Source: Kribbella amoyensis (lineage in GTDB: Bacteria > Actinomycetota > Actinomycetes > Propionibacteriales > Kribbellaceae). From it: a DNA stretch of 64,000 bases. Where the stretch lies: assembly GCF_007828865.1 (NCBI RefSeq), contig NZ_VIVK01000001.1, positions 2,108,001 to 2,172,000 on the forward strand, in the 5' to 3' direction. Positions 48,846-57,141 of this stretch are shown piece by piece (position 1 is the first letter of the stretch; the number at the start of each line of letters is the position of its first letter). Made by a program: the position numbers and the translations under genes. The notes under the pieces are model-generated. The model saw only the letters and a list, made by a program, of their open reading frames with translations. It was not told where the DNA came from and searched no databases.

Positions 48846-50318
48846 GTGCAGCACGAGGATTCGGCGACGATCGGCCCGTTCGTCGTGCGTTCCCGGCTCG
48901 GCCGCGGTGCGATGGGGGCCGTGTACCTGGCGAAGTCGCCGGGTGGCCGGCTGGTCGCGGTCAAGGTGGTCCGGGACGAGCTGGCCGGTGACGACCGGTT
49001 CCGGGCCCGGTTCGCCCGGGAGATCGAGCACGCGCGGAAGGTCAGCGGCGCGTTCACCGCGGCCGTGGTCGACGCGGATCCGGCCGCCGATCGCCCGTGG
49101 CTGGCGACCGAGTACCTGCCCGGGCCGACCCTGCAACAGGCCGTCGACGAGCACGGTCCGCTGGAACGCGCCGGCCTGCGGTACGTCGTGGCCGGGCTCG
49201 CCGAGGCGCTGCTCGCGATCCACCGGTGCGGCCTGGTCCACCGTGACCTGAAACCGTCGAACATCCTGCTCACCGACAACGGTCCGCGGGTGATCGACTT
49301 CGGGATCGCCCGCGCCCTCGAAGATGTCAGCCTGACCGCGACCGGCAACATCATCGGGACCCCGGGGTACCTCTCGCCCGAGCAGATCACCGGCGGCACC
49401 GTCGGTCCGGCGTCCGACCTGTTCTCCCTGGGCGCGGTCCTCGCCTTCGCGGCGACGGGACGCGGCCCGTTCGGCACCGGTCCGGTCGGCGCCCTGGTCC
49501 ATCGCGTCGTCCACGAACAGCCGACCATCCCCGCGTTGCCGGACGGCCTGGAAGACCTGACCCGCCGCTGCCTGACCATCCGGCCCGACGCCCGCCCGAC
49601 CCCGCAACAGATCCTCGACACGCTCGGCCCGGTGGACCCGACCGGGATGCCGGCCGCCAACACCCTGCTGGCCCCCCACCCGGTACCGCCGACGAAGGTC
49701 GAGCACCGGCCGCAGCCTCTCCCCGCCCACCTTCAAGCGCCACCACCGCCGCAGCACCTGCCGTCGGGACCCACGAATCCCCACCAACCGCCGGCCCTTC
49801 AACGCATCACGGACGCGGCACCCGGTACGACCTTCGGCACCACCCGCACCCGGCCGGCGATCATCGCGGTCATCGCCCTCGCATTCGCCCTGCTCTGCGG
49901 CCTGAACTCGCAGTACGCCTCCGAGGCCAACCAGCCGCTGCTCGCTCTGGCTTGGTTGGTGCCGTGCTTCGTCGCCTGGTGGTACACGATCACCCGCACC
50001 CGCCTGGTCCTTCGGCGAAGGGTCCGCCTCCGCGTCGCCCACACCGGCCTCACGGTCCACCGTGGCTCCCGCTCCGGTACGGCGCCGTGGTCCTCGGTCG
50101 CCCGAATCCGCATCACCGGCGACCAGACCCGACCCTGGCTCGTCGTGTGGTTCGAAGGCCCCGCCGACCTCCCGGCCTCAGCCCGCCGCCACCACGGCGG
50201 CGCCCGCATCTACCCGATCGGCCACGAGCGCGCCCAGACCCGGCGAACCCGCCAACTCACCGAACTCCAAGCAGCCCTCACCTGGTACGCCGGCCGCCTC
50301 TACGACCGGAACCCCTGA
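48846..50318 (+). CDS. Membrane Ser/Thr protein kinase with PH-like C-terminus
   Basis: 490 residues from GTG 48846. The Hanks-type kinase domain (1-265) has all key residues: GRGAMGAVY (19-27), the VAVKVV lysine (Lys40), HRDLKPSN (catalytic Asp134), DFG (151-153) and GTPGYLSPEQ. A Pro-rich linker (about 265-335) leads to two membrane helices (343-360 and 367-387) and then a beta-rich PH-like domain (RLRVAHTGLTVHRGSRSG, WSSVARIRITGD, RPWLVVWFEG). The usual PASTA sensor is missing. With two helices the PH-like domain would face the cytosol, so it may bind lipid or autoregulate the kinase. It is an unusual layout. Confidence 0.88.
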   Translation: MQHEDSATIGPFVVRSRLGRGAMGAVYLAKSPGGRLVAVKVVRDELAGDDRFRARFAREIEHARKVSGAFTAAVVDADPAADRPWLATEYLPGPTLQQAVDEHGPLERAGLRYVVAGLAEALLAIHRCGLVHRDLKPSNILLTDNGPRVIDFGIARALEDVSLTATGNIIGTPGYLSPEQITGGTVGPASDLFSLGAVLAFAATGRGPFGTGPVGALVHRVVHEQPTIPALPDGLEDLTRRCLTIRPDARPTPQQILDTLGPVDPTGMPAANTLLAPHPVPPTKVEHRPQPLPAHLQAPPPPQHLPSGPTNPHQPPALQRITDAAPGTTFGTTRTRPAIIAVIALAFALLCGLNSQYASEANQPLLALAWLVPCFVAWWYTITRTRLVLRRRVRLRVAHTGLTVHRGSRSGTAPWSSVARIRITGDQTRPWLVVWFEGPADLPASARRHHGGARIYPIGHERAQTRRTRQLTELQAALTWYAGRLYDRNP

Positions 50319-50321
50319 CCA

Positions 50322-50762
50322 TCACGCGACAGCTGAGGCGACCGTGGCGTCGATGGTGACGGGGATGTTGCCGCGGGTCGCGTTGGAGTAAGGGCAGATC
50401 GCGTGCGCCGCCTCGACGAGGGAATCGGCCGTGGCCTGGTCGATGCCGCCCACCTCCACGTGCAGCGCGGCGGCGAGGCTGAAGCCGCCCTGGTCCGTGG
50501 GATGCAGGCTGACCTCGGCATCGACGACCGAATCGGTGACGGTGATCTTCCGGGCCGCGGCGACCGCCTTCAGCGCCGAGTGGAAGCACGACGCCCAACC
50601 GGCGGCGAAGAGCTGCTCCGGATTGGTCGCTCCACCTGGCCCGCCGAGCTCCCGCGGGACCGCGAGCGTGACGTCGATCAGGCCGTCGTCGCTGACGGCG
50701 CGTCCGCCGGCGCGGCCGTTCCCGGTCGAGGTGGCGACGGTGGTGTACAGAGGTTCGGTCAT
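50322..50762 (-). CDS. ohr: Organic hydroperoxide resistance protein (Ohr/OsmC)
   Basis: 146 residues. The two catalytic Cys lie in GWASCFHSALKAVAA (about 59) and HAICPYSNATRGN (about 123), and the substrate Arg/Glu pair fits Ohr rather than OsmC (FAAGWASCFHSAL, PYSNATRGNI). Ohr reduces organic peroxides using lipoyl proteins or dihydrolipoamide as thiol donor. The next genes upstream are a disulfide oxidoreductase and, further along, an E1 pair, which may be more than coincidence (inference). It converges on the kinase gene with a 3-bp gap. Confidence 0.9.
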   Translation of the reverse strand: MTEPLYTTVATSTGNGRAGGRAVSDDGLIDVTLAVPRELGGPGGATNPEQLFAAGWASCFHSALKAVAAARKITVTDSVVDAEVSLHPTDQGGFSLAAALHVEVGGIDQATADSLVEAAHAICPYSNATRGNIPVTIDATVASAVA

Positions 50763-50788
50763 GTCGTTTCTCCTTCTGTGGTGGGGTT

Positions 50789-52246
50789 CTAGCGGTCACG
50801 GCCGTCGGTTTCGAGGAGACGGAGCCAGATCTCGCTGATGGTCGGGTAGGCCGGGACGGCGTGCCAGAGCCGGTCCAGCGGAACCTCGCCGGTGATGGCG
50901 ACGGTGGCCGCGTGCAGGAGTTCGGAAACGTCGGGCCCGACCGCGGTGAAGCCGATCAGGGTGTTGCTGTTGTCGTCGATGACCATCCGCGCCTGCCCGC
51001 GGTAGTCATCGGCGTGCAACGCGGCGCCGGCGACCGCACCGAGATCGTGGTCGACGACCCGGACCTTCCGGCCGGCGGCGATCGCGGCTTCGGCGGACAG
51101 ACCGACGGCGGCGACCTCGGGATCGGTGAAGATCACCTGGGTCACGGCGCTCTCGTCGGCGGTGACCGCGTGACGCCCCCAGGTACCGAGGTCTGGGTTC
51201 TCGCCGCGAGCCCGTGCGGCGAGCGCGTCGCCCAGGGCGCGGGCCTGGTACTTGCCGTGATGGGTCAGCAGGGCCCGCTTGGTCACGTCGCCCGCGGCAT
51301 ACAGCCAGCCGCCGTCGATCGGCCTGCCGGTGTCGTCGAGGACGGCGAGCGCGTCGTCGACGGCCAGCCAGTCGCCGGGGGTGAGGCCGAGGTGATCCAG
51401 GCCGAGGTCCTTGGTGTTGGGAGTACGTCCGGTGGCGACGAGCACCTCGTCGGCTTCGACCGCGGTCCCGTCGGAGAGGGTGAGGTGCACCGTGCCGGAG
51501 TCGTCCCGCCGGGCCCCGGTGGCGTCGACGCCCAGGTGAAGCGAGACCCCTGCCGTTCGGAGAGCGGTGGCGACATGCTCACTGGCGAAGGGCTCCACAC
51601 CGGGCAGCAGCCTCGTCTGGGAAACGAGTGTCACCCGCGAACCGAGTGCGCTGAACGCGGTCGCCATCTCGGATCCGACGACCCCACCGCCGATGATCGC
51701 CAACCGCTGCGGGACCTCCTTGACGGCGGCCGCTTCCCTGCTCGTCCACGGCGCCACGTCCGCCAGGCCCGGTACGGGTGGCAGGTGCGCGCTGCTGCCG
51801 GTGGCGATCACGACCGCATGGCGTGCTCGTACCGACGTGGTCGCGCCGTCCGGGTGAGTGACGGTGACGGTACGGGTCCCGGTGATGCGGCCGTGTCCGC
51901 GAACCAAGGTGATCCCGGCCTGGTCGAGCCAGTCGACCTGGCCGGAATCGTCCCAGTTGGAGGTGAAGCGGTCCCGCCGGGCCAGCACCGCGGCCGGGTC
52001 CAGCTCACCGATGACGGCTTGTCCGGCGGCCGGCAACGCGCGAGCGGCGCGGATCGCGGCGGCGTCGCGCAGCAGGGCCTTGGTGGGCATGCAGGCCCAG
52101 TACGAGCACTCGCCGCCGACGAGTTCGCGTTCCACGATCGCCGCGCTCAGGCCGCCCTGGACCGCCCGGTCGGCGACGTTCTCACCGACCGGGCCGGCGC
52201 CGATGATCACGACGTCGAAGGTCGATTCCTGGTGGATGTCGGTCAT
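50789..52246 (-). CDS. Pyridine nucleotide-disulfide oxidoreductase (dihydrolipoyl dehydrogenase-like)
   Basis: 485 residues from ATG 52246. FAD binding is at VVIIGAGPVGENVADRAVQGG, the redox Cys pair lies in GGECSYWACMPTKALLR near 47-63, NAD(P) binding at RLAIIGGGVVGSEMATAF, and the second FAD contact at GWLYAAGDVT. The C-terminal dimer domain (TQVIFTDPEVAAVGLS, HAVPAYPTISEIWLRL) lacks the full His-Glu pair of true lipoamide dehydrogenases (HPT replaced by YPT), so the substrate may differ. It is one base after the HdeD-like gene and before ohr, all on one strand. Confidence 0.85.
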   Translation of the reverse strand: MTDIHQESTFDVVIIGAGPVGENVADRAVQGGLSAAIVERELVGGECSYWACMPTKALLRDAAAIRAARALPAAGQAVIGELDPAAVLARRDRFTSNWDDSGQVDWLDQAGITLVRGHGRITGTRTVTVTHPDGATTSVRARHAVVIATGSSAHLPPVPGLADVAPWTSREAAAVKEVPQRLAIIGGGVVGSEMATAFSALGSRVTLVSQTRLLPGVEPFASEHVATALRTAGVSLHLGVDATGARRDDSGTVHLTLSDGTAVEADEVLVATGRTPNTKDLGLDHLGLTPGDWLAVDDALAVLDDTGRPIDGGWLYAAGDVTKRALLTHHGKYQARALGDALAARARGENPDLGTWGRHAVTADESAVTQVIFTDPEVAAVGLSAEAAIAAGRKVRVVDHDLGAVAGAALHADDYRGQARMVIDDNSNTLIGFTAVGPDVSELLHAATVAITGEVPLDRLWHAVPAYPTISEIWLRLLETDGRDR

Positions 52247-52247
52247 G

Positions 52248-52829
52248 TCACTTCGCTTTCTTGGCCAGCTGGTGCAGCCGGATCGCGGAGAGCAGGAAGA
52301 AGATGCCACCGAGGATCGCGTAGCCGGCGACCGAGGTGAGGGAGGGGTCCGCCCCGCCCGCCATCACGATGAAGCTGCCGCCCGCGAGGACCGAGAGTCC
52401 GCCGCTGAGGATCATCGGCCACTGGCCACCGAGCCGATGGCGCAGGATCGCGACGACCAGCTGGACGATGCCCGCCGTGATCGCCCAGGCGCCCCACACC
52501 CGCAGCACGCTGGGGATACCGGACGTGGCCGCGATGGCCAGGCCGATCGTGGTGAGCAGACTCAGCCCCATGTTCACGAACAGCGGCGCCTTCGGTCGGG
52601 ACGCGCCCGAGGTACGGAAGTCGACGACGGCCGCGGCGACGTCGAAGAGCGGGTAGATCACCAGCAGGACAGCAGCCCCCGGGGTGATCATCTTGGCGAT
52701 CGCCATCACCAGGACCGCCCAGACGAGGGCGAATCCGAAGCGGACGTAGTACAGCGTGCGCAGGGCCTGGGTGGTGCCGGCGGCATTGGTCACCGGGCCG
52801 GCCTGGAGGGTTTCGGATGAACTGGACAT
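52248..52829 (-). CDS. HdeD/DUF308-like membrane protein
   Basis: 193 residues from ATG 52829, with AGAAGGAG 4 bp upstream. About six membrane helices in paired repeats (RFGFALVWAVLVMAIAKMITPG, GLSLLTTIGLAIAATSG, WGAWAITAGIVQLVVAIL, GLSVLAGGSFIVMAGGA) suit the HdeD (acid-resistance membrane protein) family of unknown mechanism. It is the first gene of a probable operon with the oxidoreductase and ohr, facing a TetR gene with paired operators. Confidence 0.8.
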   Translation of the reverse strand: MSSSSETLQAGPVTNAAGTTQALRTLYYVRFGFALVWAVLVMAIAKMITPGAAVLLVIYPLFDVAAAVVDFRTSGASRPKAPLFVNMGLSLLTTIGLAIAATSGIPSVLRVWGAWAITAGIVQLVVAILRHRLGGQWPMILSGGLSVLAGGSFIVMAGGADPSLTSVAGYAILGGIFFLLSAIRLHQLAKKAK

Positions 52830-52869
52830 AGCTCCTTCTCTCGATCGGAGTACCGACGGATTCGGTGGT

Positions 52870-52941
52870 AGACAGAACGATCGGTACGGCTGTGAGCTTG
52901 CCGGACGGTGTCCGCCGTTGTCAAGACCGATCGTTCTGTCT
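52870..52941. promoter_or_regulatory. Paired TetR operators
   Basis: AGACAGAACGATCGGT at 52870-52885 and its exact reverse complement at 52926-52941 are separated by 40 bp. Each half resembles known TetR operators (AGACAGA...GATCG). They sit between the HdeD-like and TetR genes, one near each start. Confidence 0.8.
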
Positions 52942-52983
52942 GCTAAGCTCGTCATCGACCGCCAGAGATCGGAGAAGAAGCGG

Positions 52984-53556
52984 ATGTCGGAAGCGCGCTA
53001 CCGCCTGCTCAATACGGCCACCGGCCTCTTCTACGCCGAGGGCCTGCACGCCGTCGGCGTCGATCGCGTCATCGACGAGGCGAAGGTCACGCGGTCCACG
53101 CTCTACCGGCATTTCCCGAGCAAGGACGACCTGATCGTCGGCTACCTGACCCAGGCCGACGAGGCGATCCGGACCCAGGTGGAAGCCGTCCGCGCGGAGG
53201 GCGCGAGCCCCGACGACGTCATCCGCAAGGTCGCTCGCTCCATCGCCGACGACATCCAGACGGCCGGCTTCCGGGGCTGCGCCTTCCTCAACGCCGCCGC
53301 CGAGTACCCGGACCCCGAGCACCCGGTCCACCAGGCGATCCTCAAGCACCGCCAGTGGTTCCTGGAGACCCTCACCGAGCTCTTCACCGCCACCGGGAAG
53401 ATCGACCCCGAGCCGGCCGCCCGCCACTTCGTCCTGCTCCGCGACGGCGCGATGGCTGCCGGCTGCCTCACCGACCCCAAGCCGATCAGCGAGACCTTCC
53501 TCCGCGGTATCGAAGGCCTCCTCACCTACCGCAGCCGCCAGGACCCGGAAGCCTGA
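52984..53556 (+). CDS. TetR-family regulator
   Basis: 190 residues from ATG 52984 with GGAGAAGAAG upstream. The DNA-binding domain reads RYRLLNTATGLFYAEGLHAVGVDRVIDEAKVTRSTLYRHFPSKDDL in two stretches. The ligand domain has RGCAFLNAAAEYPDPEHPVH, typical of the AcrR-type group with a conserved Cys and acidic patch. It is divergent from the HdeD-like operon and flanked by the paired operators, so autoregulation and repression of that operon are likely. The signal may be an oxidant or a lipophilic compound (inference). Confidence 0.88.
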   Translation: MSEARYRLLNTATGLFYAEGLHAVGVDRVIDEAKVTRSTLYRHFPSKDDLIVGYLTQADEAIRTQVEAVRAEGASPDDVIRKVARSIADDIQTAGFRGCAFLNAAAEYPDPEHPVHQAILKHRQWFLETLTELFTATGKIDPEPAARHFVLLRDGAMAAGCLTDPKPISETFLRGIEGLLTYRSRQDPEA

Positions 53557-53699
53557 AGCGCAGCCCGGGGCGAAGGCGGTGGAGCCGACGCCGTCCGATG
53601 CGACATCCGTGGTGGCGTATCACCCTTCGGGTGGTGGCGCGGGCTGCCGGATGCGGCGCGATACGGTCGCGCCATGAGCGCAGGAACCCTCGCAGCGGC

Positions 53700-54845
53700 A
53701 TGACGGCGGGCACACGGGACATCTACGACGACACGGCGATCGTCCGTTTCCTCGATGCGGACGGCACGTGGGCGCCGACCCCCGCGGCAGAGCCGTACCT
53801 GGACGCGATCAAGTCCCTCGACGACGACGACCTGCAAACTCTGCATCGGGACATGGCCGTGATCCGGGCGATCGACGAGCAGGCCACGAACCTGCAGCGA
53901 CAGGGCCAGCTCGCTCTGTGGCCGTCGGCGCAGGGGCAGGAGGCGGCTCAGGTGGGTTCGGCGCGCGCCGCTCGGGCGCAGGATCACCTCTTCCCGTCGT
54001 ACCGCGAGCACGCGGTGGCCCGCGTCCGTGGAGTCGACCCGGTCGACATCCTGAAGCAGATGCGAGGCCTGAGCCACGCCGGCTGGGACCCGACCGATCC
54101 CAAGAACGGCAACACGCACATCTACACGCTGGTGCTGGGCGCGCAGACCCTGCACGCGACCGGGCGGGCGATGGGTCTGCGCTTCGATGCGAAGTGCGGC
54201 AGCGGCGATCCCGACCGCGACGAGGCCGTGATCGTGTACTACGGCGACGGGGCGTCGAGCCAGGGCGACGTACACGAGGCGATGGTGTTCGCCGCGAGTT
54301 ACCGCGCACCGGTGGTGTTCTTCCTGCAGAACAACCAGTGGGCGATCTCGGTGCCGGTGTCGACCCAGTCACCGGTCCCGCTCTACCAGCGTTCCGCGGG
54401 GTACGGCATCCCCAGTGTCCAGGTCGACGGCAACGACGTGCTGGCCAGCTACGCGGTCTCGCGAGTCGCTCTCGATCGGGCCCGGGCCGGCGAAGGCCCG
54501 CAGGCGATCGAGGCGGTCACCTACCGGCTCGCGCCCCACACCACCAGCGACGACCCCACCAAGTACCGCAGCCGGGACGAGGAGGCGGGCTGGGCGCACC
54601 GCGATCCGATCGTCCGGATGCGCGCGTATCTCAGGGATCGAGGTGCCGGCGACGAGTACTTCGCCGCAGTCGACGAAGAGGCCGCGGAGGCCGCCGACGA
54701 CGTCCGGGTACGCACCGCGGCTCTCGGCTCGCTCGGCCCCGACGACCTGTTCCGCAACGTCTACAGCCAGGTCGAAGAGGCCCTGGAAGAGCAGCGGCGA
54801 TGGCTGGCAGAGTACGAGAGCTCGTTCGAGGAGAACCTGTCGTGA
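53700..54845 (+). CDS. 2-oxo acid dehydrogenase E1 alpha subunit
   Basis: 381 residues. The thiamine-diphosphate motif is GDGASSQGDVHEAMVFAA ... FFLQNNQWA near 188-220. YREHAVARVRGVDPVDILKQ and NTHIYTLVLGAQTLHATGRA match the actinobacterial BkdA/PdhA type. It decarboxylates branched-chain 2-oxo acids or pyruvate. The stop overlaps the beta-subunit GTG by 4 bp. No E2 gene follows. The start ATG 53700 has only AGGAA some distance upstream. Confidence 0.9.
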   Translation: MTAGTRDIYDDTAIVRFLDADGTWAPTPAAEPYLDAIKSLDDDDLQTLHRDMAVIRAIDEQATNLQRQGQLALWPSAQGQEAAQVGSARAARAQDHLFPSYREHAVARVRGVDPVDILKQMRGLSHAGWDPTDPKNGNTHIYTLVLGAQTLHATGRAMGLRFDAKCGSGDPDRDEAVIVYYGDGASSQGDVHEAMVFAASYRAPVVFFLQNNQWAISVPVSTQSPVPLYQRSAGYGIPSVQVDGNDVLASYAVSRVALDRARAGEGPQAIEAVTYRLAPHTTSDDPTKYRSRDEEAGWAHRDPIVRMRAYLRDRGAGDEYFAAVDEEAAEAADDVRVRTAALGSLGPDDLFRNVYSQVEEALEEQRRWLAEYESSFEENLS

Positions 54846-55819
54846 CCCGGAACATGCCGATGGGCCGGGCGTTGAACGAGGGGCTGCGCCGGGCGATGAC
54901 GGAAGACAGCCGCGTGCTGCTGATGGGCGAGGACATCGGCAAGCTGGGCGGAGTGTTCCGGGTCACCGAGGGACTGCAGGCCGAGTTCGGTGAGGATCGC
55001 GTCCTGGACACCCCGCTCGCGGAGTCCGGCATCGTCGGCACCGCGATCGGCCTCGCGCTCGGCGGATTCCGGCCGGTGGTGGAGATCCAGTTCGACGGCT
55101 TCGTCTACCCGGCCTTCGACCAGATCACCTCGCAACTGGCGAAGCTCACCTACCGGCTGGGCGGCAACACCCCCTTGCCCGTGGTGATCCGCATCCCCTA
55201 CGGCGGCCACATCAGGTCGATCGAGCACCACCAGGAGAGCCCCGAGACGTACTTCGCGCACACGCCCGGCCTGCGGGTGGTCAGCCCCGCCACCCCGAAC
55301 GACGCCTACTGGATGATCCAGGACGCGATCGCCTCTCCCGACCCGGTCGTCTTCCTCGAACCCAAGAGCAGGTACTGGCCCAAGGGCGACGTCGACACCT
55401 CCGTTCCCGCCGGCCCGTTGCATGCGAGCCGGATCGCCCGTCCCGGGAGCGACGTCACCCTCGCCGGCCACGGCGCGATGGTGACCACGCTGCTCGACGC
55501 GGCAGCGGTGGCCGAGGCCGAGGGCACGACCTGCGAGGTGATCGACATTCGTTCGCTGTCGCCGGTGGACTACGGCCCACTCCTGGAATCCGTACGCCGG
55601 ACCGGCCGGATGGTCTACGCGCAGGAAGCACCCGGATTCACCAGCGTCGGCAGCGAGATCGCCGCGACGGTCATGGAGCACTGCTTCTACTCGCTCCAAG
55701 CCCCGGTTCTGCGGGTCTCGGCCTTCGACACGCCGTTCCCACCGGCGGACATCGAGGCGCACTATCTCCCCGACGTCGACCGCGTCCTGGAAGCCGTCGA
55801 TCGAGCCCTTCGCTACTGA
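54842..55819 (+). CDS. 2-oxo acid dehydrogenase E1 beta subunit
   Basis: 325 residues from GTG 54842, overlapping E1 alpha (GTGA). Transketolase-like pyrimidine domain (RVLLMGEDIGKLGGVFRVTEGL, IVGTAIGLALGGFRPVVEIQF) and C-terminal domain (DVTLAGHGAMVTTLLDAAAVAE, VIDIRSLSPVDYGPLLESV) are intact. The acidic contact residues and the E2-binding part near the end are present. Downstream is dinB on the other strand, so the usual third gene (E2, with lipoyl domains) is missing from this locus. Confidence 0.92.
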   Translation: MTRNMPMGRALNEGLRRAMTEDSRVLLMGEDIGKLGGVFRVTEGLQAEFGEDRVLDTPLAESGIVGTAIGLALGGFRPVVEIQFDGFVYPAFDQITSQLAKLTYRLGGNTPLPVVIRIPYGGHIRSIEHHQESPETYFAHTPGLRVVSPATPNDAYWMIQDAIASPDPVVFLEPKSRYWPKGDVDTSVPAGPLHASRIARPGSDVTLAGHGAMVTTLLDAAAVAEAEGTTCEVIDIRSLSPVDYGPLLESVRRTGRMVYAQEAPGFTSVGSEIAATVMEHCFYSLQAPVLRVSAFDTPFPPADIEAHYLPDVDRVLEAVDRALRY

Positions 55820-55846
55820 ACGACACCCCGAGGCGGAACACCCGGA

Positions 55847-57049
55847 TCAGTCCGGGAGCATCGGTACGGCGAGGCCCTGGTCGCGGCCGAGGAGGATGCC
55901 CCGGGTCACCGCGTTGGTGCCGAACTTGTCGCGGACGTCGTCGAGGGCGCTGTCCAGTTCGTCGTTGCTCGCCTTGTCGAACGGGAGGGCCAGCTGGACG
56001 GTGGACTCGTTCTCCAGGTTGCCGACCGAGATGCCGACCAGGGTGATGCCCTGTTTCTCGATCAGCGGCCGGGCCTCGGTCATCAGGGCCCGGGCGGTGA
56101 CCAGGATGGCGCGGGTCTGACCTGTTGCCTGGGGCAACGTATGGGACCGGGTCGCGCGGGTGAAGTCGTCGAAGCGGAGCCGCAGCGTGACGGTACGCCC
56201 GGCGCGGCCCGCCGTCCGCATCCGCCGGGTCACGCGGTCCACCAGGCCGGCCAGGATCGCGTCCAGGGTCTCGGCGGACTTGGGTGATCGGCCGAGGGCG
56301 CGCTGGGATCCGATCGAACGGCGCCGACGGCCCACCTCGATCGGCCGGGGATCGCGGTTGTGCGCGAGCGCGTGCAGATGCCGGCCCGAGGCGCGGCCGA
56401 GCATCGAGATCAACGCCGCCTCGGGCAGCTTGGCGACGTCGCCCACCCTGGACAGTCCGCGGCTGCGCAGCTTCTCCGCGGTCACCTCGCCGACTCCCCA
56501 CAACCGCTCGACGGCCAGGGGATGCAGGAACTCGAGCTCCTGGTCCGGCGGGACCACCAGCAGCCCGTCGGGTTTCGCGACGCCGCTGGCCACCTTCGCG
56601 AGGAACTTCGTCCGCGCTACCCCGACCGTGATCGGCAGCCCGACCCTCGCCAGGACCTCGGCTCGCAACCGACGCGCGATGTCCACCGGCTCACCGGCGA
56701 TCCGGCGCAACCCGGCGACGTCCAGGAACGCCTCGTCGATCGACAGCCCCTCCACCAACGGCGTGGTGTCCTTGAACACCGCGAAGACCGCCTTGCTCGC
56801 CTCCGAGTACGCGGACATCCGCGGCGGTACGACGATCGCCTGTGGGCACCGCTGCAACGCCTGCCGGCCACCCATCGCGGTCCGGACGCCGAGCGCCTTG
56901 GCCTCGTAGCTGCAGGCGAGGACGACACCGCCGCCGACGATCACGGGGCGTCCACGCAGGCTCGGGTCGTCCCGCTGCTCGACCGACGCGTAGAACGCGT
57001 CCAGGTCGGCATGGAGGATCGTCGCCGCGCCGATTTGGGACACGAACAT
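55847..57049 (-). CDS. dinB: DNA polymerase IV
   Basis: 400 residues from ATG 57049 (398 from GTG 57043; GTG 57067 possible). Y-family marks: ILHADLDAFYASVEQRDDP, GVVLACSYEAKALGVRTAMG, GLSIDEAFLDVAG (catalytic acids), little-finger domain from about 240. The C-terminal beta-clamp motif is QLALPF near 365. It performs error-prone translesion synthesis in the cytosol. A perfect LexA box (57043-57056) covers the start region, so it is SOS-controlled. Confidence 0.94.
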   Translation of the reverse strand: MFVSQIGAATILHADLDAFYASVEQRDDPSLRGRPVIVGGGVVLACSYEAKALGVRTAMGGRQALQRCPQAIVVPPRMSAYSEASKAVFAVFKDTTPLVEGLSIDEAFLDVAGLRRIAGEPVDIARRLRAEVLARVGLPITVGVARTKFLAKVASGVAKPDGLLVVPPDQELEFLHPLAVERLWGVGEVTAEKLRSRGLSRVGDVAKLPEAALISMLGRASGRHLHALAHNRDPRPIEVGRRRRSIGSQRALGRSPKSAETLDAILAGLVDRVTRRMRTAGRAGRTVTLRLRFDDFTRATRSHTLPQATGQTRAILVTARALMTEARPLIEKQGITLVGISVGNLENESTVQLALPFDKASNDELDSALDDVRDKFGTNAVTRGILLGRDQGLAVPMLPD

Positions 57050-57056
57050 ATGTTCG
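57043..57056. promoter_or_regulatory. LexA (SOS) box overlapping the dinB start
   Basis: CGAACATATGTTCG is a perfect palindrome matching the actinobacterial LexA consensus CGAAC-N4-GTTCG. It overlaps the ATG at 57049-57047. The start at GTG 57043 would leave the box just before the coding region, and a leaderless transcript is possible. Confidence 0.85.
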
Positions 57057-57141
57057 CATAACCTCACGCCATCGCCTAGGGCGACGAAGGTGAGCGACTA
57101 GGGAGAAATCCGGAGGCGGGGGTTCGGAATGTCAGGACAGA

